Source: LMUY01 sp964242925
GTDB taxonomy: Bacteria > Pseudomonadota > Alphaproteobacteria > Acetobacterales > Acetobacteraceae
Direction: 5' to 3'
Assembly: GCA_964242925.1 (NCBI GenBank)
Contig: CAXTBW010000011.1
Location: 1 to 60,789 of the forward strand
Length of the DNA stretch: 60,789 nt
The notes beneath the pieces were generated by a model, which saw nothing but the letters and a program-made list of their open reading frames with translations, was not told the origin of the DNA and ran no database searches. Position numbers and translations under genes: made by a program. Below, one piece after another: positions 23,293 through 32,287 of this stretch. The first letter of the stretch is position 1. Every line of letters starts with the position of its first letter.

Positions 23293-26200
23293 TCACTGGC
23301 TGATCGGGGACGCCGCCCGCGCGTCCTGCCGCGTTGCCCCGGACGAGCAGGCGGCCTCGTCGGACGTGGTCTTCATCGTCCCGAGCACCGTCCAGAAATC
23401 GCCCTGCAGCTTCTGTCGCGTCGCCTCCGGCAGCGTCGCCGTCTGCCCGTTGTCGAGCGACGGCAGCACGGATTGCGAGAACGTCAGCAGCGTCGCTTCG
23501 TCGCGGAAGAACCGCCAGGAGCGGCTCCGGCCGGACGCGCCGGTCCCGACGATCCGGTCCGGCCCCTCCGCGAACCGCGCGCTTTTCCATTGCGCATAGG
23601 CCGCGCCTAACGCCGCGACCGGGCTCTCCGGCGTGCGCAGGTTGTAGAGCAGGATCGGCCCCTGGGCCGGCGCCACGAGCCCCCAGGCGCCATCCGCCGA
23701 CACGCTCGCCTGGAATGGCGAACGGACCAGGCCGTCGGACGGCAGCCGCAACGCGCCGGACGGCAGGCCCGGCACGCTCGACTGCACGGTGATGGCATCC
23801 CCCGACACCGTCAGCGTCGTCGCCTGGGACGGCTTGCTGGTCGCTGCCGCCGTATCGGGGAGCCCGCGGGACAGCGCCGTGTCCATGTCCCAAAGCCAGA
23901 CCTTGCCGCGGTTCGACCCGGTCGCGAGGCGATCCTGGTCGTCGAACGCGGCGGAGAAGAACTGGCCGTCGCTGCCGCGCAGCACCCAGTTCGGCGGCGC
24001 CATGTCGCCGCTTCGCAGCGCCCGCATGTTCCAGACCCGCACCCGCTCGTCGCCGCCGGTGATCGCGAGATAGCGTCCGTCCGGGCTATACGCCGCGCGG
24101 GAAAACGCCACGGTCGGGTAATCCAGCGTGATGGCGGCGCCGGTTTGCAGGTCCCACACCTGCGGGCTGCCGTTCGCATAGGTGGCGACCAGCCGGTTGG
24201 CGTCGCTCGGGTCGAAAACCAGGCTGATCACGCCATGCGTGGCGCCCGCCTGCTCCGCGTGCTGTTCAGGCGCCGGAAAGGCGAGTTGGCTTCTCCAGGC
24301 GAACCCGTCCACCTCATACACCTGGATCGCGCCAGTGTCGGAAGCCCCGATCGCGACGAAGCGCGAGCCGGCGCTGATGGCCGCCGCGCCGCTGTTCCGG
24401 ACGGGTTTCGCGTTGTCGGCGAAATCGTGGACCATAGTGATGGCCGGCGGCGAACCCGCGCCGGCCTCCGCCGCAAACCCCCATAGCCGGGGCGACGTGC
24501 CGCGGCCGGCGGTGAGGATGAACTTGCCGTCCGGGCTGAACGCGCCTTGCCCCAGGCGCACCTGCGGCGGCCCGAACGGCGTGGCCCCGCCGGCGACAAG
24601 ATCGTACAGCAGCACCTGTTCCTGGCCGCTCATCAGCAGGAAGCGGCCGCTCGGGTCGGACGTTATCGCGAAGGCGAACGGTATGCCCGGCCCGCGCACC
24701 TTGCGCAGCTGGTCGCGCGTGCCCGTCTCGGCGTTCCAGAAGGTCAACTCGCCGCCGGAATAGCTGACCATGACGCCATTCGGCATGAACGCGACGGTCG
24801 ATGGCCCGCACCCCCCGACGGTGAAGATGCTGCGCTCCCGCATCACGTTCAGCGCCTCGTAGGCGAGCGCCTGGGTCTCGGGTATCGGCGGCAGGCCGTT
24901 CGCGGGCGCCAGTCCGTAATTGGCCAGCAGCAGCGCCTCGTGCGGGCTGCGCGACCGCAACTCGTCCAGCCCTTCGACGGCGACGAGGCGAGCCTGCTGC
25001 ACCGCGCGATACGTCGCGTCCTTGGCCAGCCGTTCGTTCTCGCGCTGCTGTTGCCGCAGCGTCAGGCCGCCGAACACCGCCAGCAGCAGGCACATCGCGG
25101 CGACGAGCATGCGCTTGACCCGCTTGTCGCGCACCACCTGGCCCCGGCTGCGCTGCAGCCCGGCGGAGGCGATCGCCAGCCGGTCCTCGCCGCCGCGCGA
25201 GTAGCGCCGCGCCCAGAACCGGGTCGGCCGGCGCTTCTCCCACCAGTTCTCGAACACGCGCAGCTGGCCGCGCGGCACCAGGCCGCCATCCTGCGAGTAG
25301 AGCAGCAGGGTGCGGTAGCTCTCGGCGTCGCCCTGCTCCTCGCGCACCCAGCTCTGCTGGTCCAGCCCGCCAAGCCGCTCCCAGCGGCGTATGAGAGCCT
25401 CGTGCCCGATATCGATGATGGAGCCGGGCGTCAGCTCGTCGGGCGGCGGCGCGCGCAGGAAGCTGCAGGCCGGGTCGGCGAAGTGCAGCACCACGCGCCG
25501 CACCGCCGCCTCCATTGCGGGCCGTTCGCCAGGCGCGTCGTCGGGCGCCACGACCGAGACCAGGTCCGCCAGGGTCTGCGGCCGGCGGATCACGCGGCCC
25601 TGGCTATCCACCTCGGTCAGCGACTGGAAAACCCGCTTGGCGACGTCGCCCAGCGGGTGCGCGGCGTCCGGATCGCCTGCCACCAGGGAGGCCAGCACCT
25701 CGTCGCCGTGCCGGGTGAGCGCGCCTTCGAAGCCGCCGATCGCGGTGTAGTCGGCCAGCGTGATGTGCGGGGCGCCGGCCGGGCCGGCCTGCTCGCTGGC
25801 GCGCTGCCAGCACCGCATGACGGTGTGCTGCATGACCGGAAGCTGGTCCGGGTCCTCGTTCGAGTCGTTCAGCAGCCGCTGCACCACGCCGGCGTCGCAC
25901 TCGCCGCCGGCCAACGCCATCGGTCCGCGCACGGCGGTGGCGCGCTGCTCGCGCGTAAGCCCGGGGACCAGGTACTGCGTCTCGGTCACCGCCTCCGACA
26001 GGCCGTGGAAGCGGGCGCACTCGCCGATGAAGTCGGAGCGCATGGTCAGCATGATGCAGGCCGGCAGGCTCTCGTCGGCCACCGCGCTCAGCAGCAGCTG
26101 GACGAAGAACGTGGCCTCGTCGCGCTGTTCGGCCGCACGGCGCTGGTCGCTGTTGCGCTGCGTGCGCAGGTCGGCGAAGCGGAAGATCTCCTCGAACTGG

Positions 26201-26658
26201 TCGACCAGGATCAGCAGCCGCTTGCCCTCGTGGCCGCGCAGCAGGGTCAGCGCCTCGCCGATGCCGAACGAGGATTTCTGCAGCACCAGCTCGATGCGGT
26301 CCGCCCGCGCGTCGGCCAGCGGGTCGAGCGCCTCGGCGCCGGCGGTGCGGTTGGGCCGCGCCAGCGCCTCGGCCAGGTTGCGCACGGGCGCCTCGCCGGG
26401 CCGCATCTCCACCCAATCCCAGTCCGACAGCGGCGCCTCGGCCGACAGGCGCGGCAGCACGCCGGCGCGGATCAGCGAGGATTTGCCGCTGCCGGAGCTG
26501 CCGACGACGGAAACCATGCGCCCGAGGCTGACCAGTCGAACCAGCGAGTCGACCTGCTGCTCGCGGCCGAAGAAATACGCCGCATCCTCGAACGTGAAGG
26601 GCCGCAGCCCGACGAACGGGTGCGCCGCCGAGGCGGTCGCGTCGGCGAAATTAAGCAT
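23293..26658 (-). CDS. nSTAND1 NTPase with WD40-type beta-propeller
   Basis: A 1121-residue signal-transduction ATPase. The N-terminus HPFVGLRPFTFEDAAYFFGR is the nSTAND1 lead-in, followed by Walker A VVGSSGSGKSSLIRAGVLP (~52-70) and Walker B LLILVDQFEEIFRF (~150). A winged-helix/HETHS-like region follows, including SIIDIGHEALIRRWERLGGL. A single hydrophobic segment, MLVAAMCLLLAVFGGLTL, lies before a stalk that leads to WD40-like blades (for example AAYSPDGRYLAITGGDERVR, then VWNM and VWLWDMD). STAND proteins oligomerise on sensing a trigger; here a membrane tether and a sensor propeller are predicted. It starts 3 bases after the TIR gene stop, so the two form an operon. Confidence 0.88.
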   Translation of the reverse strand: MLNFADATASAAHPFVGLRPFTFEDAAYFFGREQQVDSLVRLVSLGRMVSVVGSSGSGKSSLIRAGVLPRLSAEAPLSDWDWVEMRPGEAPVRNLAEALARPNRTAGAEALDPLADARADRIELVLQKSSFGIGEALTLLRGHEGKRLLILVDQFEEIFRFADLRTQRNSDQRRAAEQRDEATFFVQLLLSAVADESLPACIMLTMRSDFIGECARFHGLSEAVTETQYLVPGLTREQRATAVRGPMALAGGECDAGVVQRLLNDSNEDPDQLPVMQHTVMRCWQRASEQAGPAGAPHITLADYTAIGGFEGALTRHGDEVLASLVAGDPDAAHPLGDVAKRVFQSLTEVDSQGRVIRRPQTLADLVSVVAPDDAPGERPAMEAAVRRVVLHFADPACSFLRAPPPDELTPGSIIDIGHEALIRRWERLGGLDQQSWVREEQGDAESYRTLLLYSQDGGLVPRGQLRVFENWWEKRRPTRFWARRYSRGGEDRLAIASAGLQRSRGQVVRDKRVKRMLVAAMCLLLAVFGGLTLRQQQRENERLAKDATYRAVQQARLVAVEGLDELRSRSPHEALLLANYGLAPANGLPPIPETQALAYEALNVMRERSIFTVGGCGPSTVAFMPNGVMVSYSGGELTFWNAETGTRDQLRKVRGPGIPFAFAITSDPSGRFLLMSGQEQVLLYDLVAGGATPFGPPQVRLGQGAFSPDGKFILTAGRGTSPRLWGFAAEAGAGSPPAITMVHDFADNAKPVRNSGAAAISAGSRFVAIGASDTGAIQVYEVDGFAWRSQLAFPAPEQHAEQAGATHGVISLVFDPSDANRLVATYANGSPQVWDLQTGAAITLDYPTVAFSRAAYSPDGRYLAITGGDERVRVWNMRALRSGDMAPPNWVLRGSDGQFFSAAFDDQDRLATGSNRGKVWLWDMDTALSRGLPDTAAATSKPSQATTLTVSGDAITVQSSVPGLPSGALRLPSDGLVRSPFQASVSADGAWGLVAPAQGPILLYNLRTPESPVAALGAAYAQWKSARFAEGPDRIVGTGASGRSRSWRFFRDEATLLTFSQSVLPSLDNGQTATLPEATRQKLQGDFWTVLGTMKTTSDEAACSSGATRQDARAASPISQ

Positions 26659-26661
26659 GTC

Positions 26662-28188
26662 CTACGCCGGCGGCGGCAGCGCCGCGTCCAGGGCCGCCGG
26701 GTCGTTGCCGTCCAGCACCGCGTCGGCGGCGCCGTAGGAGTCGAGCTCCCGCGCCATGTCCTGCGACTCGTTGGCCGCATCGAACGTCAGCAGCAGCAGC
26801 TTGCCGTCCGGGTGCTGCGCGCGCCACTCGCTCTCGGCCAGCCGGTCGAGCAGGCCCAGCACGTCGCCGTCCTCCGCGGCGCCCCAGCACACCACGACGT
26901 GGTCCGCCCGGCTTGCGAGCGCGAACGCGGTGTCGTTGGGGAACAGCATCGGCTTGGCGCCGCTCTCCTTCAGCCGCTTGGCCGTGACCATCGCGAGCTT
27001 CTGGTCGGGCGCGGCGAATGCCAGGTAGACGTTGGCCGGGCGCGCGGCGGCGCGGGCCGCGGGCGGGGACGCCGGCGCGCGCGCGCGCAGCGTTTGCACC
27101 ACGAAATCGTTGAACCGCGCCGTGGTGTCGCCGTCCACCTCGTCGCTGGCCAGGCACGCATCGTAGCGTTCCAGCACCTCGAGCGGGTCGCGCTCGGGGC
27201 TGCCTTCCTCGCCGTCCGGCATGATCTTCGGCGCCCAGATTAGACGGCGGAACCCGGGCGTGCGCGCGGCCTGCGCGGCGGCTTCGGCAAGCTGCAGCGT
27301 CACGATGCCGACCGACAGCTCCTCCGGCTGGAAGCCTTTCTTCTCGCCCAGCAGGTGCACCGAGATCTCGGCCTGCGCCAGCGCGGCGCGCACGGCGGCA
27401 AGCGCGGCGGTCCCTTGGCGCGGCAGCTCCCCGTCCGGCAGCACGGTGAAGCCGCGGCCGCGCAACTCGCGCACCAGCATGCTGTGCTGCTCCTCCAGCT
27501 CGAACGCGGGCATCGCGACGTAGACGGTGCGGCCGTTCCCCGGCTTGGCGGCGACGGGCCGCTCGGCTGCGGACGCCGGCAGCATGGCGTGGGCCGCAAC
27601 CATGCCTGGACCAGGCGTGCGGCGGGTCAACCCAAGCTCCTGGATGCGCTTGCGGATGGCGACCGCCAGCTCGTTGATCGCCTCCCGGTACGGCGTCGGC
27701 CGGCGCAGCTTGCCGCGGTAGTAGAACTCCCGTTCGACGCCCGACTCCGGGTCCTTCTCGTACAGCCGCACCGCCTGCAGGTTCTGCAGCGCTTCCGGCA
27801 GGTCGGCGTCCACCACCTCGTGCTTGTCGACGCGGAAGATGCGGCGCTTGCGCTCGGCGTCAGGCACGTCCTGCAGCCGTTGCGCGAAGTAATCGACCTC
27901 CTCGCAGCACCAGCCGCTCGACACGTAGCCGTTGGACAGGATCGCCAGCAGGATGTCGGTGTTCTCCAGCTGGGTCTGGATCACCTCGGTGAACTTGTCC
28001 GCCGGCTCCAGTTGGTTGCGATCGATCCAGAGCGAGTCGGCCGACAATCCGGCGTTGTCCAGCTCCCAATACAGCTGGCGGCAGAAATGCGTGATGTAGC
28101 CCTCGGCCTTCGGCACGTCGGGCGGCGGCCGGTTGTCGGCGCGGCGATAGCTGATGAACAGGGGCCGCTTGCCGTCCGTCGCACTCAC
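26662..28188 (-). CDS. TIR-domain protein with two further TIR-like domains
   Basis: A 508-residue protein. I choose the GTG at 28188 because AGGAGG lies 10 bases upstream and the product then begins directly at the domain: MSATDGKRPLFISYRRADNR. The TIR domain (~8-165) includes SLWIDRNQLEPADKF, ILLAILSNGYVSSGWCCEEV and Glu97, the expected NADase glutamate. Two more alpha/beta units follow: ~212-345 (GRTVYVAMPAFELEEQHSML) and ~380-500 (ANVYLAFAAPDQKLAMVTAK and then ADHVVVCWG), both like divergent TIR or related Rossmann folds. TIR domains cut NAD+ or make signal nucleotides in bacterial immunity; here the partner is the STAND ATPase downstream. Confidence 0.85.
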   Translation of the reverse strand: MSATDGKRPLFISYRRADNRPPPDVPKAEGYITHFCRQLYWELDNAGLSADSLWIDRNQLEPADKFTEVIQTQLENTDILLAILSNGYVSSGWCCEEVDYFAQRLQDVPDAERKRRIFRVDKHEVVDADLPEALQNLQAVRLYEKDPESGVEREFYYRGKLRRPTPYREAINELAVAIRKRIQELGLTRRTPGPGMVAAHAMLPASAAERPVAAKPGNGRTVYVAMPAFELEEQHSMLVRELRGRGFTVLPDGELPRQGTAALAAVRAALAQAEISVHLLGEKKGFQPEELSVGIVTLQLAEAAAQAARTPGFRRLIWAPKIMPDGEEGSPERDPLEVLERYDACLASDEVDGDTTARFNDFVVQTLRARAPASPPAARAAARPANVYLAFAAPDQKLAMVTAKRLKESGAKPMLFPNDTAFALASRADHVVVCWGAAEDGDVLGLLDRLAESEWRAQHPDGKLLLLTFDAANESQDMARELDSYGAADAVLDGNDPAALDAALPPPA

Positions 28189-28441
28189 CGCTCGAACCCC
28201 TCCTGCCGCCGAAACGACGTTGTGCCGGTATGGCGATCTCACGGGCCGCGGGAGCGCGATCCGGCGGAAAAACCCTAGTGCATCGCAGCTTCGAGTGCAT
28301 AGGGTGTTTCGTTCCGCCTGCGCCATTTTCGCCCTGGGTCGCCAGGCGCCGCGCGGGTTGGCGCCGGGCGCCCGAGAGATTTAACAATTGTCGCGGTCGC
28401 AACGACCTGAGCTGTTATGGATGCGCCCCGGAGGCCCCCGC

Positions 28442-29326
28442 ATGAAGCACGTTGCTGCCGGCGTTCTGGACGTCGCTTACCTCGAAGCCGGCCCGGTGGA
28501 CGGACCGCCCGTCGTGCTGCTGCACGGCTTCCCCTACGACGTGCACGCCTACGAGGCCGTCGCGCCCGCCCTGGCCGCCGAGGGATGCCGGGTGATCACG
28601 CCATACCTGCGCGGCTACGGGCCGACCCGGTTCCGCGACGCCGCGACCCCCCGCTCCGGAGAGCAGGCGGTGCTCGGGACGGACCTGCTCTCGCTGCTGG
28701 ATTCGCTGGGCATCGGCCGGGCGGTGCTGGCCGGATACGACTGGGGCGGGCGCGCGGCCTGCATCGTGGCGGCGCTGTGGCCCGAGCGGGCGGCAGGCTT
28801 GGTGACCTGCGGCGGCTACAACGTCCAGAACATCCCCAACGCGATGCAGCCCGCCGCGCCGGCGGAGGAGCAGCGGCTGTGGTATCAATACTACTTCCAC
28901 AACGAGCGGGGGCGCGCCGGCCTGGCGCAGGATCGCCGCGCGGTCTGCCGGCTGCTTTGGCGGCTGTGGTCGCCAACCTGGACATTCGACGACGCGACGT
29001 TCGAACGGTCGGCGGCCGCGTTCGACAACCCCGATTTCGTCGACGTGGTGATCCAGTCCTACCGTCACCGTTTCGGCCTGGCCCCGGGCGACCCGGCGGC
29101 CTTGGCGGCGGAGCGCCGCCTTGAAGCGCAACCCGCGATCACCGTGGCCACGATCGCGCTGCACGGCGCCGATGACGGCGTGTCGCCGCCGGACAGCTCG
29201 GCCAGCCACGCGCGCCATTTCACCGGCCGCTACGAACGGCGCGTCATCCCCGGCGCCGGCCACAACCTGCCGCAGGAAGCGCCCGAGGCGACCGTGGCGG
29301 CGGTGATGTCGCTGGTCTCTCCGTAG
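28442..29326 (+). CDS. Alpha/beta hydrolase with Asp nucleophile (epoxide hydrolase / dehalogenase-like)
   Basis: The ATG at 28442 has GGAGG 7 bases upstream. The 294-residue protein has VVLLHGFPYDVHAYEAVAPA (oxyanion loop), ITPYLRGYGPTRF, and the nucleophile elbow VLAGYDWGGRAACIVAALWP, where Asp replaces Ser as in epoxide hydrolases and haloalkane dehalogenases. The end carries the catalytic His in IPGAGHNLPQEAPEATVAAV. Substrate unknown. It is divergent from the TIR gene with a 253-base spacer that must hold both promoters; I see no clear operator there. Confidence 0.87.
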   Translation: MKHVAAGVLDVAYLEAGPVDGPPVVLLHGFPYDVHAYEAVAPALAAEGCRVITPYLRGYGPTRFRDAATPRSGEQAVLGTDLLSLLDSLGIGRAVLAGYDWGGRAACIVAALWPERAAGLVTCGGYNVQNIPNAMQPAAPAEEQRLWYQYYFHNERGRAGLAQDRRAVCRLLWRLWSPTWTFDDATFERSAAAFDNPDFVDVVIQSYRHRFGLAPGDPAALAAERRLEAQPAITVATIALHGADDGVSPPDSSASHARHFTGRYERRVIPGAGHNLPQEAPEATVAAVMSLVSP

Positions 29327-29665
29327 CGCATCAAGCGCCGGCAGGGCGTCCGCCAAGGCCGGTCTAGAGCGTAACCGGTTCGAGTCGGATAGGTTCGAAT
29401 AGTCCTGTCATCCCCGGGTCAAGCCTAGTGCTGTCCGGCGCGAGTTTTGCCGTGCTGGGCCTCGTGACAAAGTCGCCTCAGCATCGTCATGCCAGGGCTT
29501 GACCCTGGTATCCACGGCGTCCCAGTCGCGATGGCGCATCCGGATCGTGGTTCGAAAGCGCCAACGGGACGCGGCCTCATGGATCGCGCCCCGTGGATTT
29601 CAGGGTCAAGCCCGGGCATGACAGCAAATCGACCTGCCCACGGCCTGACTTGATCCGGTCATGCG
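29327..29665. other. Intergenic region of 339 bases with a palindromic repeat
   Basis: Between the hydrolase gene and a small minus-strand gene. About 137 bases are the repeat copy at 29486-29622. The rest shows no convincing ORF, RNA or terminator. A fragment around 29418 (CCCCGGGTCAAGCC) looks like a further broken end of the same repeat family. Confidence 0.6.
29486..29622. repeat. ~137-bp palindromic repeat, copy 2 (MITE-like)
   Basis: Same orientation and order of blocks as the copy at 13001-13134. The left end GTCATGCCAGGGCTTGACCC is identical; the right end is CAGGGTCAAGCCCGGGCATG. The two copies differ by scattered substitutions and small indels. With copy 1 it brackets the 13-29 kb signalling region. 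Confidence 0.8.
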
Positions 29666-29914
29666 CTAGCGCGGCGCTTGGTTGCCCTCGGCAGCGGGCG
29701 GCGTGTTCGCGGCGGGGTCGGGCGCGTCAGACGTTTGGCCGGACGATGGGCCGGCCTGTGGAGGCGCGACCGGAACCGGCGACGGCGGCGGCGGCGGTTC
29801 CGGTCGCGCAGGCTGGCGGCCGAGCGGGATGATGAAGGGCTGGGCGAGCGCGGGGGTGGTGGCGATCGCCAGCAAAAGGGTCGTGCGTGCGAGCAGGGCG
29901 CGGCGGGATGTCAT
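29666..29914 (-). CDS. Small secreted proline-rich protein
   Basis: The ATG at 29914 gives MTSRRALLARTTLLLAIATT and a likely signal peptide with cleavage after ALA. The mature ~55 residues are rich in Pro, Ala and Gln (RPEPPPPPSPVPVAPPQAGP) with no folded-domain features. Length 82 residues. It follows the membrane pseudo-ATPase gene by 25 bases on the same strand and may be co-expressed. No family recognised. Confidence 0.5.
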   Translation of the reverse strand: MTSRRALLARTTLLLAIATTPALAQPFIIPLGRQPARPEPPPPPSPVPVAPPQAGPSSGQTSDAPDPAANTPPAAEGNQAPR

Positions 29915-29939
29915 GCAGGCTCCGGTGCGGGTGTGAGGG

Positions 29940-31142
29940 TCAGAATCCGGGGCGGAACGAGCGGATGCCGCCGGGCCCGCCGGAGTAGGTGCCGATCGCG
30001 CCACGGGGTTCGTCGGCGGGAAGCTGCCAGGCGTCGCCGTCCGGTTCCTGGCGGGACTCGAGACGAGTGAGCGGATAGGGATCAGGACCGTGTCCGGCCG
30101 GGTGGTCTTGCAACCGAAGCGGCTGGGCGTCGGCGCCGGCGGGTGGCCGGCTCGCGTATCGCGGCGTCGGCGCGGTCAGGCGGCGCGGCGTCGGTTCGCG
30201 ATGCCTGAGCGGCGGCGACAGCGAGGCCTGCTGCGCGGCTGCCGGAGGTTGCCCCGGGGCAGGCGGCTGGATCGAAACCGGCGGAACGATCGAGGCAAGC
30301 TGCGGCCAGTGCGGGGCTTGGGCGGATTCGGCGCCGGGGCTGGCTGGCGGCGGAGGCGCGTCGCGGCTGGCATCCAGCGTCTGCGGCGGGTCATGCGGGA
30401 CGGCTTGGGCAGCCTGGGTCCGGTCCGGTCCCATATCGGCGCGCGCTGGTTGGGCGGCATGCAGGCGAGTCGCCGTAGCCGTGTCGCCGCCGGTGTGGCT
30501 GACGAAGATGACGAGGCCGACGGTTGCAAGAATGCCCAACCCAGCCGCCGCGATCTTATAGAATCGCGGCGTATCGCTGGCGAGCGCCGGCCTCGGCGGT
30601 GCGGCGACGGCCCGGCTGGCGTTCGGCAAACCGCGGGTCTCGTCACCGTCCAGCGGGCTGCCGGCGCCGCTGAGCCGGTCGTGCATCAGGCGCCGGTCGG
30701 GGTGTTCAAGAACATCGAGGAGCGCGGGTGCGCCGGCGAACACCAATCGAAGCTTCGGCTGGGCTTCCGCCGCAAGCTGGATGGCGCGCAGGGCATTGCG
30801 CTCGAGCGTCTCGGCGCTGCTGACGAGCAGGACGATGCGGCTGCAGCTCGGGTCGAGCCGGGTGAGGGCCTTGATGCCTTGCTCTGGCGTCTGTTCGACC
30901 CCCTCGATTGCCGGGCTCAGCCGGGTCAGGAGCCCGGCGAGGTCCAGGCCGCCCGGCGCTGCCACGCGGATCACGCGGGTGCGGCCACGGGAGAGCTGGC
31001 CGGCGACCTCGTCCAGGAGCGCGCAGCCCTCCGCCTCGCGTGCGACCATGGTCACATCGAGACCGCGGTCGAGTTCGTCCACTATGCGGGCGACGAGTTC
31101 CGGCGCGTCGGGCGGGAGCGAGGGGTGGCCGGCGTGTTTCAT
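29940..31142 (-). CDS. ExeA-like single-pass membrane protein with degenerate ATPase domain
   Basis: A 400-residue protein. Residues ~10-160 follow the layout of ExeA/GspA-type AAA ATPases: the segment RIVLLVSSAETLERNALRAI followed by LRLVFAGAPALLDVLEHP parallels Walker B and the LVGQPEL motif. The P-loop position is TMVAREAEGCALLDEV, without GxxGxGKT, and the Walker B acids are replaced by Ser. ATP binding is therefore unlikely. One membrane helix (~194-216, FYKIAAAGLGILATVGLVIF) is followed by a ~180-residue Pro/Ala/Gln-rich tail, predicted periplasmic. Function unknown; a scaffold derived from a secretion ATPase is one reading. Confidence 0.6.
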   Translation of the reverse strand: MKHAGHPSLPPDAPELVARIVDELDRGLDVTMVAREAEGCALLDEVAGQLSRGRTRVIRVAAPGGLDLAGLLTRLSPAIEGVEQTPEQGIKALTRLDPSCSRIVLLVSSAETLERNALRAIQLAAEAQPKLRLVFAGAPALLDVLEHPDRRLMHDRLSGAGSPLDGDETRGLPNASRAVAAPPRPALASDTPRFYKIAAAGLGILATVGLVIFVSHTGGDTATATRLHAAQPARADMGPDRTQAAQAVPHDPPQTLDASRDAPPPPASPGAESAQAPHWPQLASIVPPVSIQPPAPGQPPAAAQQASLSPPLRHREPTPRRLTAPTPRYASRPPAGADAQPLRLQDHPAGHGPDPYPLTRLESRQEPDGDAWQLPADEPRGAIGTYSGGPGGIRSFRPGF

Positions 31143-31247
31143 GACGGCTGTATAGAAAGACTAGCTGGCGAAAATGCGTCTAAGGCGCGAGATTACGCCG
31201 CTTCGCGCAAATTTGAGACGCCGCGCCAACTGCTGGACGACGCAGGC

Positions 31248-31499
31248 CTAGCCCGCCGAGCTGGCAACCTCGACGCGGAACCCCTCGATCACCGTATTCG
31301 CCAGCAACCGCCGCCCCATCTCCTCCGCAGTCGCCCGCGCCCGCGCCGGGTCGGTCTCCGCCAGCTCCAGCTCGATCACCTTGCCCGCGCGCACCTCGCC
31401 GACGCCGGCGAAGCCCAGATTGCCCAGCGCATGCCCGATGGCGCGCCCCTGCGGGTCCAGCACGCCATCCTTCAGCATCACCGTCACGACGACCTTCAC
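31248..31499 (-). CDS. purS: Phosphoribosylformylglycinamidine synthase subunit PurS
   Basis: Small subunit that joins PurQ and PurL in step four of purine synthesis. The GTG at 31499 overlaps the purC stop by 4 bases and gives MKVVVTVMLKDGVLDPQGRA. The later segment VIELELAETDPARARATAEE and LLANTVIEGFRVEV complete the PurS fold. The 83-residue length is normal. The usual next genes, purQ and purL, do not follow: a same-strand membrane-protein gene lies downstream instead. Confidence 0.94.
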   Translation of the reverse strand: MKVVVTVMLKDGVLDPQGRAIGHALGNLGFAGVGEVRAGKVIELELAETDPARARATAEEMGRRLLANTVIEGFRVEVASSAG

Positions 31500-32263
31500 T
31501 GCATCGCCTCCGGCCCTTTCAGGTCGCGCGACCCGGCTTCCGGCAGGATTCCCAGGCGCCGGGCCACCTCCTGGTAGCCTTCCTCCACCCGGCCCAGCTC
31601 GAGGCGGAACCGGTCCTTGTCCATCTTCTCGTTGGTCTTGCTGTCCCACAGGCGGCAATTGTCCGGGCTGATCTCGTCGGCCAGCACGATCCGCATGTCG
31701 TCCTCCTCCCACAGGCGGCCGAACTCCACCTTGAAATCGACCAGCGTGATGCCGACGCCCAGGAACAGGCCGCTCAGGAAATCGTTCACCCGCAGAGTCA
31801 GCGCCACGATGTCGTCCATGTCGGCCGAGTGCGCCCAGCCGAACGCGGTGATGTGCTCCTCCGCCACCATCGGGTCGTTCAGCGCGTCGTTCTTGTAATA
31901 GTACTCGATGATCGAGCGGGGGAGGCGGGTGCCTTCCGGGATGCCCAACCGGGTGGACAGCGACCCGGCGGCGACGTTGCGCACCACCACCATCAACGGG
32001 ATGATCTCCACCTCGCGGATCAGCTGCTCGCGCATGTTCAGGCGCCGCACGAAGTGGGTCGGCACGCCGATCTCACCCAGCCGCACCATCAGGTACTCGC
32101 TGATGCGGTTGTTCAGCACGCCCTTGCCGGTGATGATCCCCGTCTTGGCGCCATGGTCCGAGCTCGCGTCGTCCTTGAAGTATTGCACCAGGGTGCCTGG
32201 CTCCGGCCCCTCGAACAGCACCTTTGCCTTGCCCTCATAGAGCTGCCGACGGCGGGCCATCAT
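31496..32263 (-). CDS. purC: Phosphoribosylaminoimidazole-succinocarboxamide synthase (SAICAR synthetase)
   Basis: Ligates aspartate to CAIR using ATP in purine synthesis. The protein starts MMARRRQLYEGKAKVLFEGP (either Met could be first) and contains YFKDDASSDHGAKTGIITGK, NRISEYLMVRLGEIGVPTHF and the SAICAR signature region VDFKVEFGRLWEEDDMRIVL followed by ADEISPDNCRLWD. The 255-residue length is typical of the short bacterial form. It is translationally coupled to purS. Confidence 0.96.
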   Translation of the reverse strand: MMARRRQLYEGKAKVLFEGPEPGTLVQYFKDDASSDHGAKTGIITGKGVLNNRISEYLMVRLGEIGVPTHFVRRLNMREQLIREVEIIPLMVVVRNVAAGSLSTRLGIPEGTRLPRSIIEYYYKNDALNDPMVAEEHITAFGWAHSADMDDIVALTLRVNDFLSGLFLGVGITLVDFKVEFGRLWEEDDMRIVLADEISPDNCRLWDSKTNEKMDKDRFRLELGRVEEGYQEVARRLGILPEAGSRDLKGPEAMQ

Positions 32264-32287
32264 GCATATCCTCTTCGTAGACGCGCC

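Noticed and set aside
24547..27243. 898-residue plus-strand open frame
   Set aside because: Antisense to the STAND and TIR genes, whose own frames carry clear Walker and TIR motifs.
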